Below are positions 35,125-44,646 of a stretch of 64,000 bases of DNA, piece after piece. The notes below the pieces were generated by a model. The model was not told the DNA's origin and did not search any database. It saw only the letters and a program-made list of their open reading frames with translations. This stretch comes from Martinezella rhizogenes. Lineage in GTDB: Bacteria > Pseudomonadota > Alphaproteobacteria > Rhizobiales > Rhizobiaceae. Within the stretch, counting starts at the first letter, position 1. Each line of letters begins with the position of its first letter. A program made the translations under genes and the position numbers. The stretch lies in NCBI RefSeq assembly GCF_007002745.1, contig NZ_SGNY01000002.1:62001-126000 (forward strand), read 5' to 3'.

Positions 35125-36534
35125 ATGACGACCGCAAACGATATCTTGAAGCAGATCAAGGATAACGACATCAAGTTCGTGGACCTGCGCTTTACCGACC
35201 CCAAGGGCAAGCTGCAGCACGTCACCATGGATGTGGTGTGCGTAGACGAAGACATGTTCGCCGATGGCGTCATGTTCGACGGCTCCTCGATCGCCGGCTG
35301 GAAGGCCATCAACGAGTCCGACATGGTGCTGATGCCCGATCCGGCTACCGCCCACATCGACCCGTTCTTTGCCCAGTCCACCCTGGTCGTCCTTTGCGAC
35401 ATTCTCGACCCGGTCTCGGGCGAAGCCTATAACCGCGACCCGCGCGGCACCGCCAAGAAGGCCGAAGCTTACCTCAAGGCATCCGGCATCGGCGACACCG
35501 TTTTCGTCGGTCCCGAGCCTGAATTCTTTGTCTTCGACGACGTGAAGTACAAGGCAGACCCCTACAATACCGGTTTCAAGCTCGACTCGTCCGAACTGCC
35601 GTCCAACGACGACACGGATTACGAAACCGGCAACCTCGGCCATCGTCCGCGCGTCAAGGGCGGCTACTTCCCGGTTCCGCCGATCGACAGCCTGCAGGAC
35701 ATGCGCTCCGAAATGCTGACGGTTCTGGCCGAAATGGGCGTCGTTGTTGAAAAGCACCACCACGAAGTGGCTGCCGCGCAGCACGAGCTGGGCGTGAAGT
35801 TCGACACGCTGGTCTCCAGCGCCGACAAGATGCAGATCTACAAGTACGTCGTGCACCAGGTCGCCAATGCCTATGGCAAGACGGCAACCTTCATGCCGAA
35901 GCCGATCTTCGGCGATAACGGCTCGGGCATGCACGTGCACCAGTCGATCTGGAAGGGCGGCAAGCCGACCTTCGCTGGTGACGAATATGCCGGCCTGTCT
36001 GAAAACTGCCTCTTCTACATCGGCGGTATCATCAAGCACGCCAAGGCCATCAACGCCTTCACCAACCCCACCACCAACTCCTACAAGCGTCTGGTGCCGG
36101 GTTATGAAGCGCCGGTTCTGCTGGCCTATTCTGCCCGCAACCGTTCGGCCTCCTGCCGTATCCCCTTCGGCTCCAACCCGAAGGCAAAGCGCGTCGAAGT
36201 CCGCTTCCCGGATCCGACCCAGAACCCCTATCTCGGTTTTGCGGCCATGCTGATGGCCGGCCTTGACGGCATCAAGAACAAGATCCACCCCGGCAAGCCG
36301 ATGGACAAGGACCTTTACGACCTTCCCGCCAAGGAACTGAAGAAGATCCCGACCGTCTGCGGTTCGCTGCGCGAAGCGCTGGAAAGCCTCGACAAGGATC
36401 GCAAGTTCCTGACCGCCGGCGGCGTATTCGACGACGACCAGATCGACTCGTTCATCGAGCTGAAGATGCAGGAAGTCATGCGTTTCGAAATGACCCCGCA
36501 TCCGGTCGAATTCGACATGTACTACTCGGCCTAA
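35125..36534 (+). CDS. glnA: Glutamine synthetase type I
   Basis: 469 aa, the bacterial GSI-beta form. It makes glutamine from glutamate, ammonia and ATP, as a dodecamer. Signatures: [20 protein letters not shown] (the D-G-S-S motif), [10 protein letters not shown] (metal ligands), the ATP-binding stretch [33 protein letters not shown] and [10 protein letters not shown], and the adenylylation site with Tyr398 in KDLYDLPA. The Tyr implies control by GlnE adenylyltransferase together with GlnB. The AAGGAAAACG site precedes ATG 35125. A 9-bp terminator stem follows. The long open frame opposite this gene is a codon-bias artefact. Confidence 0.98.
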   Translation: MTTANDILKQIKDNDIKFVDLRFTDPKGKLQHVTMDVVCVDEDMFADGVMFDGSSIAGWKAINESDMVLMPDPATAHIDPFFAQSTLVVLCDILDPVSGEAYNRDPRGTAKKAEAYLKASGIGDTVFVGPEPEFFVFDDVKYKADPYNTGFKLDSSELPSNDDTDYETGNLGHRPRVKGGYFPVPPIDSLQDMRSEMLTVLAEMGVVVEKHHHEVAAAQHELGVKFDTLVSSADKMQIYKYVVHQVANAYGKTATFMPKPIFGDNGSGMHVHQSIWKGGKPTFAGDEYAGLSENCLFYIGGIIKHAKAINAFTNPTTNSYKRLVPGYEAPVLLAYSARNRSASCRIPFGSNPKAKRVEVRFPDPTQNPYLGFAAMLMAGLDGIKNKIHPGKPMDKDLYDLPAKELKKIPTVCGSLREALESLDKDRKFLTAGGVFDDDQIDSFIELKMQEVMRFEMTPHPVEFDMYYSA

Positions 36535-36574
36535 GTCGTAATCCGGACGCTCTGCAAGGTGTCCACTCCAGTCT

Positions 36575-36606
36575 GGCGGCCTCTCCGGAGGCCGCCGTTT
36601 TCTTTT
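36575..36606 (+). terminator. Terminator of glnB-glnA
   Basis: GGCGGCCTC and GAGGCCGCC form a perfect 9-bp stem with a 4-base loop, followed by GTTTTCTTTTG. It lies 41 bases after the glnA stop codon. Confidence 0.88.
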
Positions 36607-36629
36607 GAAGCCCAGCCATATCGCGAACG

Positions 36630-37550
36630 ATGTCGAACAAGCCAGCCTCTCAGCAAACCCGCCTTACGGACTGGCTCATCTTTCTGGCTGTGCCGTTCTT
36701 TTTCTCCAGCAACGTCATTTTCGGCCGTGGCGTCGTCGGCGAGGTCTCACCCTTCATCGCCGCCTTCATTCGCTGGATCGGATCGACCCTCATCATCGCC
36801 CCCTTCATGATCGCCGACTGGCGCAACTGCCTGGCGTTCCTGCGTCACAAAACGCTGCTGTGGCTCGTTCTCGGCATTCTCGGCATGGGCATCTGCGGCG
36901 GCGTGGTCTATTGGGGCCTGACCATGACGACTGCTGCCAACGGCACGCTGATCTACACGACATCGTCGCTGTTCATCATCCTGTTCCAGCGCATCTTTCA
37001 GGGTCGCCGCATCAGAAAGCTCGAAGTGGCGGGCATGATCATCGCCTTTGCAGGCGTGGCGGCCATCGTGCTCAAGGGTGATATGTCCGCTCTGTGGCAC
37101 ATGAATTTCAACATCGGCGATTTCGCCATACTGACGGCAGCCATCGCCTTTGCGATCTATTCGCTGCTGCTGCGCGATCCGGCAGCCCGGCAGATGGCCT
37201 CCTTCAGCCTTTTCGGCCTGATTGCGCTGTCCGGCGCGCTGGTGCTGCTGCCGCCGGCGGCTCTCGAACTGGCGCAGGGCGGAATGCTGCCGGCGACACC
37301 GATGGCCTGGGCGAAGATCGGCGGCATCATTCTTTTCGCCTCGCTGCTCGCCTTTTATTGTTTCACCCATACGGTGCGCGTTTTCGGCCCGGCCACGGCC
37401 GGCATCACGCTTTATATGATGCCGCCGGTCTCGATCATCATGGCAACGTTTTTCCTTGGGGAGAGCTTCGAGACCTATCACGCCATCGGCATCGTGCTGG
37501 TCACCGGCGGTGTGGTCATCGCCACCGCGCCAATCGGCCGAAGGGCGTGA
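36630..37550 (+). CDS. EamA/DMT-family transporter
   Basis: 306 aa, ATG 36630. It has ten hydrophobic segments in two EamA repeats (about residues 10-140 and 150-290): WLIFLAVPFFFSSNVIFGRGVVGEVSPF, LGMGICGGVVYWGLTM, then ITLYMMPPVSIIMATFFLGE and YHAIGIVLVTGGVVIA. DMT carriers move amino acids, drugs or nucleotide sugars and other metabolites; the substrate is not deducible. The gene follows the glnA terminator and should have its own promoter. The ribosome site is weak. Confidence 0.88.
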   Translation: MSNKPASQQTRLTDWLIFLAVPFFFSSNVIFGRGVVGEVSPFIAAFIRWIGSTLIIAPFMIADWRNCLAFLRHKTLLWLVLGILGMGICGGVVYWGLTMTTAANGTLIYTTSSLFIILFQRIFQGRRIRKLEVAGMIIAFAGVAAIVLKGDMSALWHMNFNIGDFAILTAAIAFAIYSLLLRDPAARQMASFSLFGLIALSGALVLLPPAALELAQGGMLPATPMAWAKIGGIILFASLLAFYCFTHTVRVFGPATAGITLYMMPPVSIIMATFFLGESFETYHAIGIVLVTGGVVIATAPIGRRA

Positions 37551-37640
37551 GCGGCGGGACGGTAATACGGGCGGGATACCCCTAGCCCTTGATATTTCGC
37601 ATTCCGCCCCCAACTATTAGTGGGAAAGGAAGTTCATGCC

Positions 37641-37970
37641 ATGAAACAAAGAGACGCAAAATTCACGCTTGGCGAGATCGTCCGCCACAAGGTGTTTCCG
37701 TTCCGCGGCGTGGTCATCGACGTGGACCCGGAATATGCCAATACCGAAGAATGGTGGAACGCCATTCCCGCCGATATCAGGCCGGATCGCGACCAGCCCT
37801 TCTATCATCTTCTGGCCGAAAACGAGGAGACGGAATATGTCGCCTATGTTTCCGAGCAGAACCTCGTCCACGACGAAAACGAGACGCCGCTTAGAAATCC
37901 CAATATCGGCCGCATCTTTGACAAGGCGCCGAACGGTGAATGGCGTCCGAAGATGTCGACGGCGCATTGA
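37641..37970 (+). CDS. hspQ: Heat shock protein HspQ (YccV-like)
   Basis: 109 aa from ATG 37641, with AAGGAAG about 9 bases upstream. The YccV/HspQ fold: FTLGEIVRHKVFPFRGVVIDVDPEYANTEEWWNAIPADIRPDRDQPFYHLLAENEETEYVAYVSEQNLV, including the conserved F-x-x-G-x-x-V-x-H and the P-x-Y-H-x-L segments. In E. coli HspQ is a small heat-shock protein that binds hemimethylated DNA and stimulates Lon-type proteolysis. The start is followed by a canonical beta-barrel and ends with an additional variable tail (GRIFDKAPNGEWRPKMSTAH). No heat-shock promoter is evident. Convergent with ialB across a bidirectional terminator. Confidence 0.93.
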   Translation: MKQRDAKFTLGEIVRHKVFPFRGVVIDVDPEYANTEEWWNAIPADIRPDRDQPFYHLLAENEETEYVAYVSEQNLVHDENETPLRNPNIGRIFDKAPNGEWRPKMSTAH

Positions 37971-38004
37971 CGCAAGCCTGAAATACCCACCCCTCCCAGG
38001 GCAT

Positions 38005-38037
38005 AAAAAAACCGGTCTGTCTCCAGACCGGTTTTGT
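38005..38037. terminator. Bidirectional terminator between hspQ and the IalB-type gene
   Basis: AAAACCGGTCTG (38007-38018) and CAGACCGGTTTT (38024-38035) form a 12-bp stem with a 5-base loop, flanked by A- and T-runs on the two sides, between convergent genes. Confidence 0.9.
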
Positions 38038-38060
38038 CATTCTTGACGCTGGTGGAGCGA

Positions 38061-38717
38061 TCAGGGCTTCGGCGCGGTCTTGGCGGCGTCCTGAGCGGCT
38101 TCCAGCTTCTTGCGGGCCTCTTCTGCCTTCTTCTGCATGCCTTCCTGCAGGCTACGCTGGCTTTCGGCCAGCTGCGACTGGGTGATGGCAGCACCGTCGT
38201 AAGCGCCGGTGAAACCGGAGAGTGCGATCTTGATCGGGTTTGGCGCGCGGCGGAAGTTGATGGAGGTGAAGACCACCTCGCTACCCTTCTTCAGGGAAGC
38301 GATCATGGCATCCGTCAGCGGCACTTCAGCCGTGCACTTGTCGGGAAGGCAAACGGCGTAATCGAGCTTCTGGCCCTTGCCGCCATCGATCTGCATCATC
38401 ACGCCCGGAGGAACGAGACGCGCGGTCGGAACGGAAACCTGCAGCAGCTTGCGGTTGACCTTGCCTTCAACGGTGATGAGGCCGACAGCGGTGATCATCT
38501 GGCCGTTCTGGGCAAGAACCACGTTCTGCACGACGCAGACATCGTTGTCTTCCTGCTTGGAGCAGGTCTTGAACCAGCCGAGCGGCGGAGCGCCGGCGCC
38601 CTGAGCGGCGGGAGCAGCATCCTGTGCCTGCGAGATGGCCGGAGCGGACACTGCGCCGAGAGAAAGGACCAGAGCGGACAGAGCCGTCCGGGTGAATGTG
38701 TTTGCCTTTTGCATCAT
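38061..38717 (-). CDS. Invasion-associated locus B (IalB) family exported protein
   Basis: 218 aa, ATG 38717 (tandem ATG at 38714). Signal peptide residues 1-31 (TFTRTALSALVLSLGAVSAPAISQA). The IalB fold follows: GWFKTCSKQEDNDVCVVQNVVL with the first cysteine pair, VSVPTARLVPPGVMMQIDGGKGQKLDYAVCLPDKCTAEVPL with the second pair, and a beta-strand RxAxx region FRRAPNPIKIALSGFTGAYDGA. A C-terminal coiled-coil-like Lys/Glu/Ala tail follows. IalB of Bartonella was named for erythrocyte invasion, but free-living Alphaproteobacteria have many such periplasmic proteins of unknown role. Two disulfides are expected. Confidence 0.9.
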   Translation of the reverse strand: MMQKANTFTRTALSALVLSLGAVSAPAISQAQDAAPAAQGAGAPPLGWFKTCSKQEDNDVCVVQNVVLAQNGQMITAVGLITVEGKVNRKLLQVSVPTARLVPPGVMMQIDGGKGQKLDYAVCLPDKCTAEVPLTDAMIASLKKGSEVVFTSINFRRAPNPIKIALSGFTGAYDGAAITQSQLAESQRSLQEGMQKKAEEARKKLEAAQDAAKTAPKP

Positions 38718-39044
38718 AAGAGTTCCGTCTCCTGAATGTCTGCCAGAACAGAACCGCTAAGATCCTGTTCGCCGATGGCGGTATCCTTCTGCCCGTTCAA
38801 CTGTCGTTTAAATGAGGCAAATGCGTGACCCGTCTCTTCCGGCCACCCTGTTACATGCCGATCGCGGCGATATCCAGCACTTCTTTAACTTTTTCTTGAG
38901 GTGGGCCAAGATTTCCCACCCTCGCATGGGTCCCGCCAAGGGCCTGTGCTACATATTTGCCAGAATCATAACGAAAAAGCCAAATCATGACGATAAACCG
39001 ATCATCATGACAAATCGGACGGACAGTTGAGACAGGATAATAAC
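38718..39044. other. Divergent gap before the yepA-like gene
   Basis: No gene seen. It includes a T-rich stretch around 38885-38897 and an imperfect inverted repeat GGTGGG/CCCACC (38900-38920) that could be a regulator site. Short open frames here have poor composition. Confidence 0.5.
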
Positions 39045-40892
39045 ATGCGCAACCTTGCGGCCCTCATCCCCGCATTGTTTCTTTTGGGCTCATCCCTGCT
39101 TCCCGCCGGGAGCGCCCAGGCGCAGCCGCTTCACGGCATTTCCATGCACGGCACACCGGCACTGCCGGCTGATTTCCGGCACTTCCCTTACGTCAATCCG
39201 GACGTCAAAAAAGGCGGCCGCATCTCCTATGGCGTCGTCGGCACCTTTGACAGCCTCAATCCCTTCGTTCTCAAGGGAATGCGCACCACCGCGCGCGGCG
39301 TCTGGGACCCGGAATTCGGCAACCTGCTCTACGAACCGCTGATGCAGCGCTCCACCGACGAACCCTTCAGTCTCTACGGCCTGCTGGCTGAAACGGCAGA
39401 GTGGGACGAGGAGCGCAGCTTCATCCAGTTCAACATCAATCCGAAGGCGAAATGGTCGGATGGCGAGCCGGTAACGCCTGATGACGTGATCTTCACATTC
39501 AATCTCCTGAAGGAGAAAGGCCGCCCGCCCTTCAACAGCCGTCTGGACGGCGTGGCGAAGCTGGAAAAAATCGGCGATCATGGCGTGCGTTTCACCTTCA
39601 ATGAGAAGGCAAACCGCGAAACGCCGCTTATTCTCGCCTCCTCCACCCCCATTTTGCCGAAACATGCGATCGATCCGGAAAAATTCGAACAGGCGGGTCT
39701 CGGTCCGGTCGTCGGCTCGGGTCCATACCGAATCAAGACCCTGCGGCCGGGAGAACGAATCACCTGGGAGCGGAACCCGGACTATTGGGGCAAGGATATT
39801 CCGAGCAAGGTTGGCTTTGAGAATTACGACGAGATAACCGTCACCTATTTCCTTCAGGTCACCACCATGTTCGAGGCCTTCAAGAAGGGCGATATCGACA
39901 TTTACCCGGAAGGCGACGCCATCAACGGCACCTCCGATACCTCGCATTGGGGGCAGGCTTACAATTTCCCGGCCGTGCATCGTGGCGATATCGTCAAGGA
40001 TGTGTTCCAGCCGCAGCTGCCTTCCGGCATGTTCGGCCTGGTGTTCAACACCCGCCGTGCCGTCTTTGCCGATGAAAAGGTGCGCGAGGGCCTGTCCTAT
40101 GTCCTCGATTTCGAATGGATGAACCGCAATATCCTCGGTGGCGCCTTCAAGCGCACGCAGAGCTACTGGCAGAATTCGCCGCTCGGCGCCTTCGGCAATG
40201 CCGCAGATGCGCGCGAGCTTGCGCTGCTGGGCGACGCGGCGAAAACCATGCCGCCGCAGCTTTTGGCGGGAACCTACGCCATGCCCACCACCGATGGCAC
40301 CGGTGCGGACCGCAAGGTGCTGAAACTGGCCGTCGATAAGCTGAAAGAGGCCGGATACAGCATCAAGAACGGAAAAATGTCCGATGCCAATGGCCGTCAG
40401 CTCGCCTTCGAGATCATGACGCAGAACCCGGCGCAGGAGCGCATAGCGCTTGCCTATCAACGCTCGCTCAACCTCATCGGCGTCGCCATGGGCATCCGCT
40501 CGGTCGATGACGGTCAATATCAGGCCCGTTCGAACAGCTTCGATTATGACATGATCATCCGCTCCCTGCCCTCCTCGCTTTCGCCGGGGGCGGAGCAGCT
40601 CAATCGCTGGAGTTCGCTGTCACGCGACGCGCAGGGCAGCTTCAACTATGCCGGGGCCGCCAGTCCCGATATAGACCGGATGATCGAGGCCCTGCTGCAG
40701 GCCCGTTCGACGGAAGATTTCCAGGCAGCCGTGCGGGGTTACGACCGTCTGCTGGTTGCCGGTCACTACGTCATTCCGCTCTATTACATCGGTGCGCAAT
40801 GGATCGCCCGCTGGAAATATATCGACCGCCCGGATATCACCCCGATATCAGGCAATCAGAAACAGACCTGGTGGGATGCGCGGGCGCAATAA
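39045..40892 (+). CDS. yepA: Oligopeptide/muropeptide ABC transporter substrate-binding protein, probable YepA
   Basis: 615 aa from ATG 39045. The signal peptide (MRNLAALIPALFLLGSSLLPAGSAQA) gives a periplasmic SBP_bac_5 protein with the long DppA/YejA-type fold: GGRISYGVVGTFDSLNPF, FNINPKAKWSDGEPVTPDDVIFTFN, GSGPYRIKTLRPGERITWERNPDYWG and SYVLDFEWMNRNIL. From memory of the A. tumefaciens literature, a YejA-like protein named YepA, located a few genes after glnA, binds muropeptides for the YejBEF importer and supports peptidoglycan recycling; the position and length agree, but I have not verified it by alignment. No permease or ATPase genes are adjacent, so it is an orphan binding protein here. 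Another oligopeptide role remains possible. Confidence 0.8.
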   Translation: MRNLAALIPALFLLGSSLLPAGSAQAQPLHGISMHGTPALPADFRHFPYVNPDVKKGGRISYGVVGTFDSLNPFVLKGMRTTARGVWDPEFGNLLYEPLMQRSTDEPFSLYGLLAETAEWDEERSFIQFNINPKAKWSDGEPVTPDDVIFTFNLLKEKGRPPFNSRLDGVAKLEKIGDHGVRFTFNEKANRETPLILASSTPILPKHAIDPEKFEQAGLGPVVGSGPYRIKTLRPGERITWERNPDYWGKDIPSKVGFENYDEITVTYFLQVTTMFEAFKKGDIDIYPEGDAINGTSDTSHWGQAYNFPAVHRGDIVKDVFQPQLPSGMFGLVFNTRRAVFADEKVREGLSYVLDFEWMNRNILGGAFKRTQSYWQNSPLGAFGNAADARELALLGDAAKTMPPQLLAGTYAMPTTDGTGADRKVLKLAVDKLKEAGYSIKNGKMSDANGRQLAFEIMTQNPAQERIALAYQRSLNLIGVAMGIRSVDDGQYQARSNSFDYDMIIRSLPSSLSPGAEQLNRWSSLSRDAQGSFNYAGAASPDIDRMIEALLQARSTEDFQAAVRGYDRLLVAGHYVIPLYYIGAQWIARWKYIDRPDITPISGNQKQTWWDARAQ

Positions 40893-40919
40893 CCGGTCCA
40901 GACAAGGGAAGATGAAACC

Positions 40920-41588
40920 ATGGAACGCATCGTTATCGACGTCGTATCGGATATGGTCTGCCCCTGGTGTTATCTTGGCAAGGCAAGGCTCGATCTTGCC
41001 ATTGCCGAGGTGCAGGACGAGATCAGCGTCGACGTGAACTGGCGTCCTTATCGCCTCAATCCGGATTATCCGCCTGAGGGCGTAGATCAGAAGGCCGCCC
41101 TTGAGGAAAAGCTCGGCAAGGAGCGTCTGGAGCAGGCACATGTCACGCTGGTGCAGCTCGGCAAGGAAGTCGGCATCCACTATGATTTCGATGCGATCAA
41201 GATCGGCCCGAACACGCTCGATGCGCACCGCCTGTCGCTCTGGGCCCATTCGGAAGGCCGCGACGTTCAGGAAAAGATCGTCACCGGTCTGTTCAAGGCG
41301 AATTTCGAGGAAGGCCGCAACATCGGCGATCATGCCGTGCTGACCGATATCGCCGAAAAGGCGGGCATGGACGCCAAGGTGGTGGCGCGGCTTCTGGCAT
41401 CCGATGCGGACAAGGATACGGTTGTCGCCGAAATTGATGCGGCGCAGCAAATGGGCGTCGCCGGTGTGCCGTTTTTCATCCTCGACCAGAAATACGCCAT
41501 CAGCGGTGCGCAAACGCCTGATGTCCTGATTGCTGCACTGCGGGATATTGCAAAAATCAAGGCGGACGAGCATAAGTCGATGAACTGA
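40920..41588 (+). CDS. DsbA-family (FrnE-like) oxidoreductase
   Basis: 222 aa, ATG 40920 with AAGGGAAG upstream; it starts 27 bases after the yepA-like gene and may share its transcript. A cytosolic DsbA-type thioredoxin fold with the active site CPWC near the N-terminus (C14, C17), VDVNWRPYRLNPDYPPEGVD (the FrnE subgroup marker) and the closing cis-Pro region AAQQMGVAGVPFFILDQKYAISGAQ. No signal peptide, so it is a cytosolic isomerase, 2-hydroxychromene-2-carboxylate isomerase-like or stress protein, not the periplasmic DsbA. The family is often linked to polyketide or disulfide stress. Confidence 0.9.
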   Translation: MERIVIDVVSDMVCPWCYLGKARLDLAIAEVQDEISVDVNWRPYRLNPDYPPEGVDQKAALEEKLGKERLEQAHVTLVQLGKEVGIHYDFDAIKIGPNTLDAHRLSLWAHSEGRDVQEKIVTGLFKANFEEGRNIGDHAVLTDIAEKAGMDAKVVARLLASDADKDTVVAEIDAAQQMGVAGVPFFILDQKYAISGAQTPDVLIAALRDIAKIKADEHKSMN

Positions 41589-41640
41589 CGGTCGAACCAC
41601 CGGCAGCTTACCCTAACCGATAAACTGTTGGTGTTTTCCC

Positions 41641-42573
41641 GTGTCCGACCAGACCCTGAAAGGCATTCTGCTTGCCTTTGCCGCCTTCGCTGCCTACGCA
41701 TGGAGCGATGCGAGCGTTAAACTCATAGAAGGCCAGATTTCGCCGATCGAATCGGCCTTCTTCGGCGCCCTGTTCGGCTTCGTCGCCCTGCCCTTCATCC
41801 GCAAACGCAACGACCGCTGGGTGGATATCGTCAGAACGACGAACCGCCCCTTGTGGATCATCCGCTTTTTTGCCGCCGGCACCGGCGCAGTCGGCAGCGT
41901 GACCGCCTTCACCCATCTTTCCATGGCGGAAGCCTTTGCGTTGATCTTCCTGCTCCCTTCCTTCGTCACCATCATGTCGGTGGTGTTCCTGAAGGAACAG
42001 GTGGGCATCAAGCGCTGGTCGGCCGTCATCATCGGTTTCCTCGGCGTGCTGGTCATCCTGCGGCCGGGCTTCCGCGAACTCGGCATCGGCCATCTCGGCG
42101 CCATCATCGGCGGCTTCAGCGGTGCACTCAGCATCGTCATCTTCCGCGCCATGGGACCGTCGGAGAAGAATGTCTCGCTTTATGGTGCCGGTGTGCTCGG
42201 CTGTCTCACCATAAGCGGCATCGCCATGGTGCCGACTTTTGTCATGCCAGCCGGCGAGCAATGGCTGCTGCTGGCGGGATATGGCCTGCTCGGCGCCCTT
42301 GGCAACGTACTGGTCATGTATGCCGCCCAATATGCGCCCGCCGCCATGATCGGACCGACACAATATAGCCAGATGCTCTGGGCCATCCTGTTCGGTTACC
42401 TGATTTTCGGCGACCGTATCGACGGATGGATGCTCGTCGGCATCGCCCTCATCGTCGGCTCCGGCCTGTTGACGCTGATCCGCGAGAAGCAGAGAAAGGT
42501 GCCGCTGCCCGCTTCGATCGCTGCCACCGACCAGAACGTTGCCGTCGGCATCACACCGGAAAATCCCTCATAA
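41641..42573 (+). CDS. EamA/DMT-family transporter (second)
   Basis: 310 aa, GTG 41641. Ten hydrophobic segments: GILLAFAAFAAYAWSDASVKLIEG, then FFAAGTGAVGSVTAFTHLSMAEAFALIFLLP, RWSAVIIGFLGVLVILRPGF and the second repeat with AAQYAPAAMIGPTQYSQMLWAILFGYLIFGDRID. The Y-S-Q-M-L-W-A and F-G-D-R motifs are frequent in the S-adenosylmethionine/rhamnose-type EamA subgroup, but substrate prediction is unreliable. A Ser/Thr-rich cytosolic tail follows. Same direction as the DsbA-family gene (52 bases apart), so an operon is possible. Confidence 0.87.
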   Translation: MSDQTLKGILLAFAAFAAYAWSDASVKLIEGQISPIESAFFGALFGFVALPFIRKRNDRWVDIVRTTNRPLWIIRFFAAGTGAVGSVTAFTHLSMAEAFALIFLLPSFVTIMSVVFLKEQVGIKRWSAVIIGFLGVLVILRPGFRELGIGHLGAIIGGFSGALSIVIFRAMGPSEKNVSLYGAGVLGCLTISGIAMVPTFVMPAGEQWLLLAGYGLLGALGNVLVMYAAQYAPAAMIGPTQYSQMLWAILFGYLIFGDRIDGWMLVGIALIVGSGLLTLIREKQRKVPLPASIAATDQNVAVGITPENPS

Positions 42574-42699
42574 GTTTGCCCCTCATAAGTTTGAAAGACG
42601 AGACTTGGCGGCTTGCACCATAAATATGGCGTGTTCCGCCACTGCGATGGCACGATGCGCGACTTATGTTGGCACTCTCCAAGAGCAAGAGGTGCCGAC

Positions 42700-43527
42700 A
42701 TGAACATACGAACCCAACCGACCGCCCTCGTTACGGGCGCGTCATCCGGCATGGGCAAAAGCATCGCCAAACGCCTGATCGCCGATGGCTATCTCGTCTA
42801 TGTCGCCGCGCGCAGCATCGACAGGATGGCTGACCTGGAAAAGCTTGGCGCGATTACGCTGCGCATGGACATCTCAAGCGACGAGGACATCGTCGCCGCT
42901 GTCGCCGCGATTACCGCACGATCCGGTGGCGTCGACGTGCTGGTGAACAACGCCGGCTACGGGCTCTACGGCCCGGTCGAGGAGATTCCGCTCGACGAGG
43001 CGCGCTACCAGTTCGAGGTCAACGTCTTCGGCACCGCCCGTCTGACACAGCTCCTTATGCCGGCCATGCGCGCAAGGGGCAAAGGCACGATCGTCAACAT
43101 CACCTCGATGGGCGGCAAGATCTACACCGTTCTGGGTGCCTGGTATCACGCGACCAAACATGCGCTGGAAGGCTGGTCGGACAGTCTGCGGCTGGAAGCC
43201 GAGCCATTCGGCATCCGCGTCGTGGTGATCGAACCGGGCCTGATCGAGACCGGTTTCGGTGCGGCCGCAGCGCAGGGTCTCCTCGAACGCTCGGCAAACG
43301 GCCCTTATGCGAAGATGGCGCAGAGCGTTGCGGCTTCCATGGACCGAAGCTACGGTAAGGGTATGGGTACCGATCCCGAGGTCATTGCCGACGTGGTGAG
43401 CAAGGCGGTCAGGTCCGCCCGCCCGAAGACACGTTATGCGGCCGGCAAATACGCCCGGCTGATGATCGGCGTGCGCAAATGGTTCGGCGACCGGGCCTTC
43501 GACAGGCTGATCAGAAGCCAGATGTAA
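42700..43527 (+). CDS. Short-chain dehydrogenase/reductase
   Basis: 275 aa from ATG 42700 (GAGGTG upstream). Classical SDR signatures: the NAD(P)-binding TGASSGMGKSIA (T-G-x-x-x-G-x-G), the NNAG strand VLVNNAGYG, catalytic Ser in INITSMGG and the Y-x-x-x-K motif YHATKHALEG. Arg in YVAARSIDR after strand 2 suggests NADP preference. The C-terminal region (GLLERSANGPYAKMAQSVAASMDRSYGKGMGTDPEVIADVV) is typical of oxidoreductases induced with AraC regulators. It probably forms a pair with the downstream AraC gene, 21 bases on. Substrate unknown. Confidence 0.9.
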   Translation: MNIRTQPTALVTGASSGMGKSIAKRLIADGYLVYVAARSIDRMADLEKLGAITLRMDISSDEDIVAAVAAITARSGGVDVLVNNAGYGLYGPVEEIPLDEARYQFEVNVFGTARLTQLLMPAMRARGKGTIVNITSMGGKIYTVLGAWYHATKHALEGWSDSLRLEAEPFGIRVVVIEPGLIETGFGAAAAQGLLERSANGPYAKMAQSVAASMDRSYGKGMGTDPEVIADVVSKAVRSARPKTRYAAGKYARLMIGVRKWFGDRAFDRLIRSQM

Positions 43528-43548
43528 AAGAAGGCCGGAGGTCGGATC

Positions 43549-44550
43549 ATGAGCAGGGATTTAAGCGACAGGTGCAGGCTGCCCCAGGCTTTCTGGCCGG
43601 CGGCGGAGCGTATGGGGCTGCCAGCTCCGGCCCTGCTGCGGCAGGCGAAGCTTCCCGCAACGCTGCACATCGCCCCGGACGCGTGGTTGACCACGGCGCA
43701 ATATTTCGACCTGTGGCGGGCGGTCGAGGCCCTGTCGCAGGATTCGGCCATCGGCCTGCGGATGACGGTCGAGACAGACACGGCGATGCATCCACCCGCC
43801 ACCATGTCAGCCTTCTTCGCCCGCGACTATCGCGACGGGCTGCACCGGCTGGCCCGCTTCAAGCGACTGTGCACCCCTGAAGAGCTTTCGGTAACGGAAA
43901 GCGACGGCGAGGCCCGGATCGCCGTAAGATGGTTGCACACTGACGAGGCCGAGCCGGACGCTGCGGCCGACGTCACTTTCGCCGCCCTTCTCGAACTGGG
44001 GCGGCGGGGCACCGGCAGACACGTCACCCCGGTTCGGGTGGAGATGATTCGCCGTGGACCTGTTTCCGACGTCCATCGGAGTTATTTCAATGCACCCATC
44101 CGCACCGGCTGTCCGCAGAATGCCATGGTGCTGAAACGCGACGATCTCGATCTTCCCTTTGCCGGGCATAATCCCGAACTGCTGGCTATACTGGAGCCCG
44201 CACTTGCGGCCTCCCTTCACGATATCGAGGCGCAATCCTCGCTGCCGGAGCAGGTCAAGATTCTGATCAAACGCCGCATCGCAAGCGGCAAACCGGAGAT
44301 TTCCGAGGTGGCGCGTGAACTCGGCATGAGCGAAAGAACCCTGCAGCGTCGTATTACCGAACAGGGATCGAACTATCGAGCGCTCATCGAGCAAGCGCGG
44401 CAGGAACTCGGTCGCGACCTGCTTTCAGACAAACGCAATGGAATTGAAGAGATAGCCTTCCTGCTCGGTTTCCAGGACACCGGCTCGTTCTATCGAGCGT
44501 TTCGAAGCTGGGAAGGCGTGACGCCAGCCCAGTGGCGAGTGAGACACTGA
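43549..44550 (+). CDS. AraC-family transcriptional regulator
   Basis: 333 aa from ATG 43549 with GGAGGTCGGATC upstream. The N-terminal arabinose-operon-type domain (PF12625-like, about 15-200) shows LRQAKLPATLHIAPDAWLTTAQYFDLWRAVEALSQDSAIGLRM. The C-terminal HTH_18 has both helix-turn-helix motifs: EISEVARELGMSERTLQRRITEQGSNYRALIEQARQELGRDLL and IEEIAFLLGFQDTGSFYRAFRSWEGVTPAQWR. The gene overlaps the SDR operon by position, so it likely regulates that gene or is co-expressed with it. Effector unknown. Confidence 0.92.
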   Translation: MSRDLSDRCRLPQAFWPAAERMGLPAPALLRQAKLPATLHIAPDAWLTTAQYFDLWRAVEALSQDSAIGLRMTVETDTAMHPPATMSAFFARDYRDGLHRLARFKRLCTPEELSVTESDGEARIAVRWLHTDEAEPDAAADVTFAALLELGRRGTGRHVTPVRVEMIRRGPVSDVHRSYFNAPIRTGCPQNAMVLKRDDLDLPFAGHNPELLAILEPALAASLHDIEAQSSLPEQVKILIKRRIASGKPEISEVARELGMSERTLQRRITEQGSNYRALIEQARQELGRDLLSDKRNGIEEIAFLLGFQDTGSFYRAFRSWEGVTPAQWRVRH

Positions 44551-44646
44551 CATTGAACAGAGCGTCGTCAGCTACCGGCCAAAGGCCGGAAGCTGCCTCT
44601 CGCTTTCCGCGTCGCGTGGCTCATTGCGCCTGTCGGATTTCACGAC

